Assembly: GCA_048201975.1 (NCBI GenBank)
Contig: DBFBGQ010000103.1
Span: 1-17,074, forward strand
Origin: Egerieenecus sp048201975
Lineage (GTDB): Bacteria; Bacillota; Clostridia; Christensenellales; Aristaeellaceae
Reading direction: 5' to 3'
Length of the DNA stretch: 17,074 nucleotides
Both the position numbers and the translations under genes were made by a program. A model generated the notes under the pieces. It saw only the letters and a program-made list of their open reading frames with translations, had not been told where the DNA came from and did no database searches. This document shows positions 1-7,765 of the stretch, one piece after another. Within the stretch, counting starts at the first letter, position 1. Each line of letters begins with the position of its first letter.

Positions 1-12
1 TTTGATTTTTTA

Positions 13-41
13 TTGACACGGCGTATTTACAATGCTATACT
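13..41 (+). promoter_or_regulatory. Sigma-A-type promoter for the operon
   Basis: The -35 box TTGACA (13-18) is a perfect consensus. A 17-base spacer leads to TATACT (36-41), and TG at 33-34 gives an extended -10. Transcription would start near 48, leaving a leader of about 105 bases before the first gene. No gene in the window lies upstream of it. The match is seen directly; its use as the operon promoter is inferred. Confidence 0.85.
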
Positions 42-52
42 TGCCCTGCAAG
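40..52. repeat. Short inverted repeat over the predicted transcription start
   Basis: CTTGC (40-44) and GCAAG (48-52) form a 5-base inverted repeat around CCT, directly over the expected start site. This could be half of an operator or the 5' end hairpin of the mRNA. It is short enough to occur by chance. Confidence 0.3.
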
Positions 53-114
53 CAACGAAGGCGGATCGTCTCCCCGAGGGTAGCTGGTGACGATGATCGC
101 AGAAAATGGTATAG

Positions 115-132
115 AAATGGATTCGTCCATTT
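115..132 (+). promoter_or_regulatory. Leader hairpin with UUCG tetraloop next to the ribosome site
   Basis: AAATGGA (115-121) and TCCATTT (126-132) pair perfectly over seven bases and enclose TTCG, a very stable RNA tetraloop. The stem ends five bases before the AAGGAGG ribosome site (138-144) of the first gene and is followed by a run of seven A. It may stabilise the 5' end of the message or keep the ribosome site exposed. The structure is seen directly; the role is inference. Confidence 0.55.
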
Positions 133-152
133 AAAAAAAGGAGGCTTACACC

Positions 153-1493
153 ATGAAATCCCTAACTCGGATCCTGGCTGTGCTCATGTGCGCGATGCTG
201 CTATGCGGCAGCGTGGCAGTCGCCCACGGGGAGGAAGAAAAGACCTACGACTTTGGTGGAATGACCATTTCCTTTTGCAACTGGTGGGGATGGGACCTGA
301 CGCCGGGCCTGAGCGACCAGAATGACCGCTTGATCGCCCGCATTGCGGAAACCGAAGAAAAGTTCAATGTAAAGATCGAAATGCGCAAGGGCCCCGAAGA
401 GTATTACGATAACATGGTTGCTACCATCATGGCAGGCGAACCCTACGGAGATCTGATGTTTGCCTTCCCGGACAATTTCCCTGGCTGGATGAAGGCTGGC
501 GCGGCGTATGACCTGACCGAGATCATTGAGGAAACGGGCATTGATCTGAGCGAGTACAGCCCCATCGCCACCAACGTGGGCGAATATGATGGCCACTACT
601 ATGGCCTGAACAAGGAAATGCCCGAAGTGAACGCCATGGTGGCTTTCAACAAGCGCCTGCTGGAGGAAGCTGGTTTGGAGAGCCCCTACGACCTGATTGA
701 AAAAGGGGAGTGGAACTTCGCAACCCTGCAAGCGTATGCTAAGGCTCTCACGAAGACCGACGCCAATGGCGTAACCACCCAGTATGGTTTCTCTGCCTAT
801 GATCCCTATGGCACCTTGGCCAACACCTTCGTCAATGCCAATGAGGCGAGCATTGTGGAGTATGTGGATGGAAAGTACGTCTTTGCGCTGGATTCCGCTA
901 ATGCGTTGGAAGCGCTGAATGTGATGTATGACATGGCCAATGTGGACAAGTCCGTGTTCCTCTATGATGCTGGCGCGGACTGGGCCACTTCCACCAACAT
1001 GTTCATTGCCGGTGAAATCGCCATGCTGAATGCACCCCAATGGGTGATTGAGTGCTACAACGCCTGGGGTATGGAGGATGACTTCGGTCTGGTGCCCTTC
1101 CCCATGGGCCCCCAGGCCACCACGTTCAAGGATGACACCAACGGCCAGGCCGTTTACTTCATTCCTTCCTGCGTGGATAAGGAGCGGGCAACCGCCGCGC
1201 TGCTGGTGTATGACGCCGTGTTCTCCAACCTCTATCCGGAGTTGAGCGAAGAGGAGCTGTACGAGAGCAAGTTCATGCGCTATTGCCGTGACGAGGAGTC
1301 CATCCAGTTCATGGGAGACTTGTACTTCAAGCGGGGCGAAGCGCCTATCTGCCCGGATAAGTGCCATGTGGACCGGGAGGCGCTGGTGAAGATCAGCCAG
1401 GATATCCTCAATGGCGTGAATACGCCCGCGGCTGTGATTGCCGAGCAGAAGCCCGCGATCCAGGCGACCATGGATGAAGCCAATGCCGAATAA
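153..1493 (+). CDS. ABC transporter extracellular sugar-binding protein (SBP1)
   Basis: This 446-residue protein looks like a family 1 extracellular solute-binding protein that captures a sugar or oligosaccharide for an ABC importer. Residues 1-24 form a signal peptide ending in AVA, before an acidic mature start (HGEEEK). There is no lipobox: the cysteines at 13 and 18 lack the usual preceding residues. The mature part has the family's typical length and features, including a Trp-rich strand near residues 43-47 and segments such as ADWATSTNMFIAGEIAM. AAGGAGG eight bases before the ATG supports the start. It is the first gene after the promoter, so it should be the most abundant product. It could serve either of the two permease pairs downstream. 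The ligand cannot be read from sequence; the neighbouring hydrolases suggest an N-acetylhexosamine oligosaccharide. Confidence 0.88.
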   Translation: MKSLTRILAVLMCAMLLCGSVAVAHGEEEKTYDFGGMTISFCNWWGWDLTPGLSDQNDRLIARIAETEEKFNVKIEMRKGPEEYYDNMVATIMAGEPYGDLMFAFPDNFPGWMKAGAAYDLTEIIEETGIDLSEYSPIATNVGEYDGHYYGLNKEMPEVNAMVAFNKRLLEEAGLESPYDLIEKGEWNFATLQAYAKALTKTDANGVTTQYGFSAYDPYGTLANTFVNANEASIVEYVDGKYVFALDSANALEALNVMYDMANVDKSVFLYDAGADWATSTNMFIAGEIAMLNAPQWVIECYNAWGMEDDFGLVPFPMGPQATTFKDDTNGQAVYFIPSCVDKERATAALLVYDAVFSNLYPELSEEELYESKFMRYCRDEESIQFMGDLYFKRGEAPICPDKCHVDREALVKISQDILNGVNTPAAVIAEQKPAIQATMDEANAE

Positions 1494-1581
1494 CGCTCTA
1501 GCGTAGGCAAACGCATCACAAACGCCGCTGGTTGGCGCCATCGCATTTGGGCCTGGGCAGCCAGCCACGGGGCGTCGACGC
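1493..1581. repeat. Cluster of small palindromes and direct repeats in the gap after SBP1
   Basis: ACGCTCTAGCGT (1493-1504) has 5-base inverted arms and starts in the SBP1 stop codon. CAAACGC occurs twice (1508-1514 and 1519-1525), 11 bases apart, about one helical turn. GCGTCGACGC (1572-1581) is a perfect 10-base palindrome. These could be operator half-sites or RNA structures. No regulator can be named, and each element is short enough to be chance. Confidence 0.35.
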
Positions 1582-1602
1582 ACCGCATACTGCTCTTGGT
1601 TG

Positions 1603-1641
1603 GGCAGGGGACAATGGTTCTTGACCTGCTTGTCCCCTGCC
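1603..1641 (+). terminator. Perfect 12-bp stem-loop between SBP1 and SBP2, possible partial terminator or mRNA stabiliser
   Basis: GGCAGGGGACAA (1603-1614) pairs perfectly with TTGTCCCCTGCC (1630-1641) around a 15-base loop. The downstream tract (GCTGTTATTTATT) is T-rich but not a clean U run, so it would be a leaky terminator at most. A stable hairpin just after a binding-protein gene is a known arrangement, as in malE-malF of enteric bacteria, where it keeps binding-protein mRNA in excess over permease mRNA. The structure is seen directly; the function is inferred. Confidence 0.7.
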
Positions 1642-1649
1642 GCTGTTAT
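1621..1649 (+). promoter_or_regulatory. Weak candidate internal promoter overlapping the stem-loop
   Basis: TTGACC (1621-1626), 17 bases and TGTTAT (1644-1649) resemble a sigma-A promoter, but the -10 box lacks the important A at its second position. It sits in the loop and descending arm of the hairpin. It could give the second binding protein and downstream genes some independent transcription. It is a weak match. Confidence 0.2.
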
Positions 1650-1700
1650 TTATTGCCAATGATAAAGTTTGAACGAACGTGGTTCCGGAGGGATAGCTGC

Positions 1701-4424
1701 ATGACTGGAAAAGCGGGAAAGCGGTTGCTGCTGGCGATTATTCTGCTGTGTGCCCTATGGATGGGTGCAGCGGCGCAGGAAGAAAGCCTGGGGCAGGCGG
1801 CGTTCCAGCCGGCAAGTACGGAAATTGTGTTGGTCGCGGGGGAACGAATCCTGTTGGCACAGGAGACCAGCGCTTCTTATACCGCATTGGTGCCGGAGGA
1901 TGGGCTGTATGCCCTGGAGATTGGCTATAGCTTGACCGATGCGGGCAACGCTGCCGCGGAATACCGGTTGGAGGTGGATGGCCAAGCGGTGGAGGCCGGG
2001 GCGGAAGCTTTTACTTTGCCCCGCCTATGGTACATGGAGCATGAAATCACCCAGGATGAGCAGGGCAATGACCTGCGTGCGCCGCAAATGCGGTACATGG
2101 CGGCACAGCAGTGCTATGTGCAGGATAGCTCCGGCATGGTGCAGGGACCGCTGCTGCTTCCTCTGAGCCAGGGGGAACACGTGATTACCCTGTCCATCCT
2201 TCGGGAGGATGTTTACCTGCACAGCCTGCGCCTAACGCCTCCACCAACGTATGCGGCCTACACCCGGCCAGCGGGGGAGGAAGCGCAAAGCACGGTGCGT
2301 GTTCAGGGCGAAGCCTTTCTCTATGCCAATGATCTTTCCATCATTCCCCAGACGGATCGCGCCTCGGCGCTGACGGAGCCAAACCGCGGCGCAAAGATCT
2401 GCCTGAACATGGTGGGAGGCAATGCCTTTGCCCAGCCGGGCAGCGCCATTACCTGGGAGATCGAGGCGCCGGAGACCGGCTTGTATGCCCTGCGGCTTCG
2501 GGTGCGTCAAAACGCTTCCCGGGCCTTTGACGCGGTGCGCACTCTGCGGGTGGATGGGGAGATTCCCTTTGCGGAAGCACAGGAACTCTCCTTTGCCTTT
2601 GATGATGGCTGGCAAGTGGTTACCCTGGGCGGGGAGGAGACGCCTTATCTGCTGATGCTGGAGGCAGGCAAGCATACCATCACCCTGGAAGCCGTGCTGG
2701 GTGATTCGGCACAGGCAATCCAGTCCATACAGGCCAGCCTGGATACCCTGAACCAGGCGTACATGGAAATCATGATGCTCACCGGCGCGTCCCCGGACCC
2801 TTTGCGGGATTATGGCGTGGATCGCAACCTGCCGGATACCATGGAGAGCATGCGTCAAAGCCTGGCTAACCTGGAGGAAACCATGGCGCAGCTCACCACC
2901 GGCGAATCCCAGGGCAACGACCTGGTGGCTGTGGAGCGGTTGATCCGACAGCTGCAAAGCTTCGTGCAGGACCCTTATCTGATTCCCGAGCAGTTTGAGA
3001 GCTTCAAAAGCAACCTGTCTGCCCTGGGCGACTGGATTTTGACGGCAACGGAGCGGCCGATGGATATCGACTGGATTGAGCTGGCGGCGCCGGGTTCGCC
3101 CTCTCCACGGGCGGAGGCCAATCTGTGGGAGAACCTGAGCTATCAGGTAAGCCTGTTCCTGGACTCCTTCCAGACGGATTATAACAGCTTCTCCACCGGC
3201 GAAGGGGAAGAGGAGATCACCGTGTGGCTCACCAGCTCCCGGGATCAGGCCCAGGCGCTGAATGACCTGATTCGCACGGATTTTACCCCCAACACCGGCA
3301 TCCGTGTGAATGTGCAGCTAATGGTCAGCGACAACGTGGCCCCATCCATCTGCATCGGCGAGGGGCCGGATGTGCTCCTGGGCGCCGCCATGGGGGACCC
3401 GGTGAATTATGCCTCCCGCCATGCCGCTTACGACCTGACCAATTTTGATGATTATCAAGAGGTCGCCCAGCAGTTTCATGAGCAGTCGTTGGTGCCGTTT
3501 CAGTTCGAGGACGGGGTTTATGCGCTGCCGGAGACGCTGAGCCATATGATGATGTTCTGCCGCATGGATATTCTCGAACAGCTGGAGGTGGAGATCCCCC
3601 AGACCTGGGAGGAAATGATCGCACTGATTCCGCGCCTCTCCCGCAATAACATGATGTTCCTGGTGGATGGGACCGTGGGCGGACAGTCCTACGGCGCGTT
3701 GACCGGGCTGAGCATGTTCCTTTTCCAGCAGGGCTGCGACGTTTATACCCCCGATGGCAGCAGCGTGGCCCTGGACACGGAGGGGGCGCTGAGCGCCTTC
3801 AAGCGCTATACCCAGCTGTATACCAATTACGGCATGCCCTATTCCTTCAACACGGCTACGCGCTTCCGCTCCGGCGAGGCGCCCCTGGTGATTGCGGATT
3901 ACAGCCTGTATAACACCCTGATGGTTTCTGCGCCGGAGATCCTGGGCCAGTGGGCGATGATGCCTGTGCCCGGGGTGAAGCAGGAAAATGGTGAGATCAA
4001 CCGCGCTGTACGTGCGGTGGTGTCGGGCGATATGATTCTTAGCGCCTCCGAGCACAAGGAAGCGGCCTGGGAATTTATCAAGTGGTTTACCAGCGCGCAG
4101 GTTCAGGCGGATTACAGTATGCAGCTGGAAAGCGTGCTGGGCGCAGCTGCCCGCCGGCAGACAGCGAACCGGGAAGCGCTCAAGCTGCTGAATTGGCGGA
4201 CCAGCGACCTGGAGCGGTTGGAGGAGCAGCAGCAGTACGTCCGTGCGGTGGAGGAAGTGCCCGGCGGATATTATACGTCCTGGCATGTGGAAAACGCGCT
4301 GCGGGCGGTGGTGCTCTCCGGCGAAGACCCTCGGGAAGCCATGCTGGACTATGTCCGGGTCATCAACGATGAAATCACCGTCAAGCGCCGGGAGCTTGGG
4401 CTGACGGTGGGGAAGGAGCCATAA
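1701..4424 (+). CDS. Large multidomain extracellular solute-binding protein (SBP2) with N-terminal carbohydrate-binding-like domains
   Basis: A 907-residue exported protein, about twice the usual binding-protein length. Residues 1-25 are a signal peptide ending AAA before Q26, with no lipobox. Residues about 28-190 and 198-332 are two beta-rich segments, each with glycine and aromatic patterns of carbohydrate-binding-type beta-sandwiches (for example GLYALEIGY and GLYALRLRVR). Residues about 333-500 are helical and coiled-coil-like. From about 503 to 890 comes a complete family 1 solute-binding domain (EITVWL start; later AAWEFIKWFTSAQVQADY). An open frame extends back to 1596, but ATG 1701 has GGAGGG eight bases ahead and begins a good signal peptide, whereas earlier starts lie in the stem-loop. 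It is one base from the first permease gene, so it is probably that transporter's receptor. The domain split is my reading of the sequence, not a search result. Confidence 0.85.
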   Translation: MTGKAGKRLLLAIILLCALWMGAAAQEESLGQAAFQPASTEIVLVAGERILLAQETSASYTALVPEDGLYALEIGYSLTDAGNAAAEYRLEVDGQAVEAGAEAFTLPRLWYMEHEITQDEQGNDLRAPQMRYMAAQQCYVQDSSGMVQGPLLLPLSQGEHVITLSILREDVYLHSLRLTPPPTYAAYTRPAGEEAQSTVRVQGEAFLYANDLSIIPQTDRASALTEPNRGAKICLNMVGGNAFAQPGSAITWEIEAPETGLYALRLRVRQNASRAFDAVRTLRVDGEIPFAEAQELSFAFDDGWQVVTLGGEETPYLLMLEAGKHTITLEAVLGDSAQAIQSIQASLDTLNQAYMEIMMLTGASPDPLRDYGVDRNLPDTMESMRQSLANLEETMAQLTTGESQGNDLVAVERLIRQLQSFVQDPYLIPEQFESFKSNLSALGDWILTATERPMDIDWIELAAPGSPSPRAEANLWENLSYQVSLFLDSFQTDYNSFSTGEGEEEITVWLTSSRDQAQALNDLIRTDFTPNTGIRVNVQLMVSDNVAPSICIGEGPDVLLGAAMGDPVNYASRHAAYDLTNFDDYQEVAQQFHEQSLVPFQFEDGVYALPETLSHMMMFCRMDILEQLEVEIPQTWEEMIALIPRLSRNNMMFLVDGTVGGQSYGALTGLSMFLFQQGCDVYTPDGSSVALDTEGALSAFKRYTQLYTNYGMPYSFNTATRFRSGEAPLVIADYSLYNTLMVSAPEILGQWAMMPVPGVKQENGEINRAVRAVVSGDMILSASEHKEAAWEFIKWFTSAQVQADYSMQLESVLGAAARRQTANREALKLLNWRTSDLERLEEQQQYVRAVEEVPGGYYTSWHVENALRAVVLSGEDPREAMLDYVRVINDEITVKRRELGLTVGKEP

Positions 4425-4425
4425 G

Positions 4426-5334
4426 ATGCGTGGGCAGCCCCTGCCGCTTCGGCGGAGAATTCGGAAATCTTGGCGTTCCTATTTGATGCTGGCGCCGTAT
4501 CTGGTGGTGTTCTTTGTGTTTACGGCGCTCCCTGTGGGCATTTCCATCTGGAACAGCCTGACGTACAATAACTTTTTTGATCCTGCGCGATTTGTAGGCT
4601 TTGAAAATTACATTCGCCTGTTTACCGGAGATGATGTGTTTCTCGTTGCCCTTCGCAATACGCTGATGCTGGCATTAATCACCGGGCCTGTGGGATACGC
4701 CATGTCTTTCCTGTTGGCCTGGCAGATCAATCAAATGCCGTCCAAACCTTTTCGTTCCATCTTTACGCTGCTGTTTTATGCGCCAACCATGACCACCTCG
4801 GTGTATACGGTGTGGACGCTGCTGTTCGCCAACGATGAATATGGATATGTCAATGGCCTGTTGATGCGCCTGGGATTGATCCGGGAAGCCATTCAATGGC
4901 TGGCAGATACGGATTATATGATGACGGTGGTCATCATCTGCGTGCTGTGGACCTCCATGGGCGCGGGCTTCCTCTCCTTCGTGGCCGGCTTTCGCAGCAT
5001 GGACAAGCAGTATTACGAGGCTGGCCAGGTGGATGGCGTGCGCAACCGCTGGCAGGAGCTATGGTTTATTACTCTGCCCATGATGCGCCCGCAGCTGATG
5101 TTCGGCGCGATCATGTCCATTACCGCCGCTTTTTCCATTCATGATGTCACCATTGCGCTCATGGGCTTTCCCTCCACGGATTATGCGGTGCACACGGTGG
5201 TGAATCACCTTTATGATTACGGTTATCTGCGTTTTGAACTGGGGTATGCCTCCGCCATTTCCACGGTACTGTTCCTGCTGATGATGGGCGCAAACCGCTT
5301 GGTGGGACGCATGCTGAGAAAGGTGGGACAATAA
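4426..5334 (+). CDS. Sugar ABC transporter permease, MalF/UgpA type (pair 1)
   Basis: This 302-residue integral membrane protein has about six hydrophobic segments, starting with a strong one near residues 20-40. The cytoplasmic loop that contacts the ATPase is clear: EAGQVDG at residues 198-204 followed by LP, matching the EAA motif of binding-protein-dependent sugar permeases. The opening YLMLAPYLVVFFVF is typical of the MalF/UgpA subfamily. It starts two bases after the SBP2 stop, with GGAAGGAG as ribosome site, and is followed two bases later by its partner. It should form half of the membrane channel for SBP2's ligand. No ATPase gene accompanies it, so a shared MsmX-type ATPase encoded elsewhere is likely. 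Confidence 0.92.
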   Translation: MRGQPLPLRRRIRKSWRSYLMLAPYLVVFFVFTALPVGISIWNSLTYNNFFDPARFVGFENYIRLFTGDDVFLVALRNTLMLALITGPVGYAMSFLLAWQINQMPSKPFRSIFTLLFYAPTMTTSVYTVWTLLFANDEYGYVNGLLMRLGLIREAIQWLADTDYMMTVVIICVLWTSMGAGFLSFVAGFRSMDKQYYEAGQVDGVRNRWQELWFITLPMMRPQLMFGAIMSITAAFSIHDVTIALMGFPSTDYAVHTVVNHLYDYGYLRFELGYASAISTVLFLLMMGANRLVGRMLRKVGQ

Positions 5335-5336
5335 CC

Positions 5337-6248
5337 ATGGATCAACAACGCGAACAGGCGGGATTGTTTACGCGCATCCATCGCTTCTTTCGCCAGAAGC
5401 TGCAGGTGGGCCTGGGGCGGTCCATTGCGGGAAACGCGCTGAGCGCGGCGCTGCTGTGCCTGATGGGCGCGTTTACGGCGTTGCCCCTGGTGTATGTGGT
5501 TGTCAGCGCCTTCAAGCCCCTGGATGAATTTTTCCTGTTCCCGCCGACCTTCTTCGTGCAAAACCCCACCCTGCAAAACTTCCGCGACTTGTTTGTGCTC
5601 ATGCAGAACAGCTGGGTTCCCTATACCCGGTACGTATTCAACACGCTGTTCATTACGGCGGTGGGCACCTTCCTGCATATCATCTTTGCCTCCATGGCCG
5701 CCTATGTGCTGGAGAAGCATCGCTTCCCCGGCAGAAAGCTGATTTTCGCCTTCATTACCAGCACGCTGATGTTCTCCTCGGTGGTTACCTGGGTGCCCAA
5801 TATGCTGATTATGAATACGTTGCACCTGATGGATTCCTATTGGGCAGTGCTGATTCCGGTGGTGGGCATGCCCCTGGGGCTGTTCCTGATGAAGCAGTTT
5901 ATGGGCGGCATTCCCGATGCGCTGATTGAGGCGGCGCGGATAGACGGCATGCGGGAGGTCCGGCTTTTCTTTCAAATTGTTATGCCCATTGTGAAGCCCG
6001 CATGGTTGACGCTGATGATTCTGTGCATTCAGAATCTGTGGAATACCACTGGTTCCTTTTATATCCGCTCGGAGCAGCTGAAGACATTGCCCTACGCGAT
6101 GAATAACATCATCACCAACGGCGGGTCCGCCCGGGCAGGTGCAGGCGCGGTGGTTGGCTTGATGCTGGTGAGCGTTCCGGTTCTCGTATTCCTGTTCTGC
6201 CAGAACAGCATCATTGAAACCATGGCGTCCTCGGGCATCAAGGAATGA
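5337..6248 (+). CDS. Sugar ABC transporter permease, MalG/UgpE type (pair 1)
   Basis: A 303-residue membrane protein and partner of the preceding permease. The EAA loop reads EAARIDG at residues 198-204 with MP following, a good MalG/UgpE-type signature. The N-terminus is longer and basic before the first membrane segment (about residues 38-58), as is common in this subfamily. Hydrophobic segments continue to the C-terminus, which ends in the subfamily-like tail SSGIKE. The gene starts two bases after the stop of its partner, and its own stop overlaps the possible upstream ATG of the next gene. Together the two permeases make one complete channel for a family 1 sugar importer. Confidence 0.92.
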   Translation: MDQQREQAGLFTRIHRFFRQKLQVGLGRSIAGNALSAALLCLMGAFTALPLVYVVVSAFKPLDEFFLFPPTFFVQNPTLQNFRDLFVLMQNSWVPYTRYVFNTLFITAVGTFLHIIFASMAAYVLEKHRFPGRKLIFAFITSTLMFSSVVTWVPNMLIMNTLHLMDSYWAVLIPVVGMPLGLFLMKQFMGGIPDALIEAARIDGMREVRLFFQIVMPIVKPAWLTLMILCIQNLWNTTGSFYIRSEQLKTLPYAMNNIITNGGSARAGAGAVVGLMLVSVPVLVFLFCQNSIIETMASSGIKE

Positions 6249-6265
6249 AGAAGGAGGCGAGCGGT

Positions 6266-7765
6266 ATGCGCGTATGGCAGAACGTCCTGGCGACAATGCT
6301 GGCGGTGCTGCTGATGCTCCCGCAGGCGGCTGCAGCCAAGGAGATCGGCCATCAAAGCTATTCCTACAACGTCTATGGCGAGTCGGTGCCTTGCCCAGCG
6401 CCCTATGAGATTTCAGCCTGTCTGGATGCCGCCAGCCTGGGGCTGGACACGGAATTCAACGGCCTGTCCGATGTGTTTTACGAGGCGGACGGCGGTCTGC
6501 TGGTGACGGATTCAGGCAATCACCGGGTGTTGGCGCTGGACGCGGAACTCCGCCTGGTGCGGGAATATACGGGCGTGGAAAAGGACGGTCAGCTTTCCGC
6601 CTTCAATCAGCCCAAAGCGGCCCTTTCCGCATCGGATGGAACCATTTACGTATGTGACACCTATAACGCCCGGGTGGTCCACATGGACCGGGATGGCCAG
6701 TGGATTGCGGAATATGGGGTGCCGGACACGGAGCTGATTGGCGACGGTGTCAATTACCGTCCCATCAAGCTGGCCCTGGATGATGCGGGACGGATGTATA
6801 TTGTGGCCTCCGCCATCAACGCAGGCATTCTGGTGGTCAACCCCTCCGGCGATTTTGAGGGCTTTCTGGCAGCTGCGCGGGTGAACCCCGATCCCTGGGA
6901 GCTGATGTGGAAGCGCATCGCTACCCGGGAACAGCGCAGCCGCATGGAAGAGTTTGTGCCTGTGGAGTACAACAGCATCGCCATGGACGCCGAGGGGTTC
7001 CTGTATGCCACCACGGCGGTGGTGGATAGCGCGGTGATCATTGCCGAGGTCGCAGCAGGCGCAGGCACCGAGGAAGGCGCGGTGATTCGGCGCCTGAACC
7101 TCATGGGCCAGGACATTCTTCGCCGGCAGGGCTTTTTTCCCCAGGTGGGAGATGTGGAGGACCTGAGCAATACGGCGCCCTTTTACAGCGGCGTCAGCCA
7201 GATGATGGACGTGGCCGCCGGGGAAGATGGCGTCTATTACGTGGTGGACAATAACCGTGACCGCATCTTTGCCTATGACCAGGATGGCTACCTGCTATAT
7301 GCCTTTTCGGGGCCGGGGAGCGCCCAGGGGGGATTGGTAACCCCCGCGGCGCTGGATGTCCATGGCGCCAGCCTGGCCGTGGTGGATCGGGGCAGCAACC
7401 TGCTCACGGTGTACCGGCGCACCGAATATGGGGATCTGATCGCTGAGGCAATCAACTGCTATAACCATGGGGAGTACACGCAGGCGGCAGAAAAGTGGGA
7501 CCAGGTCATTGGAAAAAATGCGAACTTTGACATTGCTTACGCAGGGCTGGGCAAAGCTGCCTACCGCAATGGGGATTACCTGCAGGCCATGACATATTTT
7601 GAAACGGCAAGCTTGCAGGATTGGTATGGCAAGGCGTTTGAGCAGTACCGCAAAGAGGTGCTGCGAACCTGGTTCGCGCCGGCGGTGCTGCTGCTGATCG
7701 CCCTGGGCGGCGCCTATGTTGTCCGGGATAAAATCCGCAGCCGAAAGGAGGAGACTCAGGCGTGA
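6266..7765 (+). CDS. Secreted NHL beta-propeller and TPR protein with C-terminal membrane anchor
   Basis: About 499 residues. Residues 1-24 are a signal peptide ending QAAAA before KE. Residues about 50-390 carry repeated NHL-type propeller blades (such as LLVTDSGNHRVLALD, IYVCDTYNARVVHMD and YYVVDNNRDRIFAYD). Residues about 391-468 hold tetratricopeptide-like helices (GEYTQAAEKWDQVI and GDYLQAMTYFETA). A membrane helix at about 470-487 and a basic tail follow. The expected topology is an extracellular propeller and TPR held at the membrane, with a short cytoplasmic tail. An ATG at 6245 is in frame, but ATG 6266 has AAGGAGG (6251-6257) at ideal distance and starts the signal peptide. NHL propellers and TPRs usually bind other proteins or glycans, so a scaffold role is plausible. 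The exact function is unknown. Confidence 0.8.
   Translation: MRVWQNVLATMLAVLLMLPQAAAAKEIGHQSYSYNVYGESVPCPAPYEISACLDAASLGLDTEFNGLSDVFYEADGGLLVTDSGNHRVLALDAELRLVREYTGVEKDGQLSAFNQPKAALSASDGTIYVCDTYNARVVHMDRDGQWIAEYGVPDTELIGDGVNYRPIKLALDDAGRMYIVASAINAGILVVNPSGDFEGFLAAARVNPDPWELMWKRIATREQRSRMEEFVPVEYNSIAMDAEGFLYATTAVVDSAVIIAEVAAGAGTEEGAVIRRLNLMGQDILRRQGFFPQVGDVEDLSNTAPFYSGVSQMMDVAAGEDGVYYVVDNNRDRIFAYDQDGYLLYAFSGPGSAQGGLVTPAALDVHGASLAVVDRGSNLLTVYRRTEYGDLIAEAINCYNHGEYTQAAEKWDQVIGKNANFDIAYAGLGKAAYRNGDYLQAMTYFETASLQDWYGKAFEQYRKEVLRTWFAPAVLLLIALGGAYVVRDKIRSRKEETQA

Noticed and set aside
32..325. Plus-strand open frame over the leader and SBP1 start
   Set aside because: It would begin just before the -10 box and overlap SBP1 in another frame; it has no ribosome site or domain.
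201..1583. Long minus-strand open frame of 460 codons
   Set aside because: It is fully antisense to the clear SBP1 gene, reads as low-complexity His/Arg/Gly-rich sequence and has no ribosome site; GC-rich coding DNA often leaves such shadows.
1596..1700. Upstream extension of the SBP2 reading frame to 1596
   Set aside because: It would translate through the stem-loop, whereas ATG 1701 has a good ribosome site and starts a clear signal peptide.
5223..6296. Minus-strand open frame of 357 codons over the second permease
   Set aside because: Its translation is Gln/His/Arg-rich without a domain, and the plus-strand permease with an EAA motif fully explains the region.
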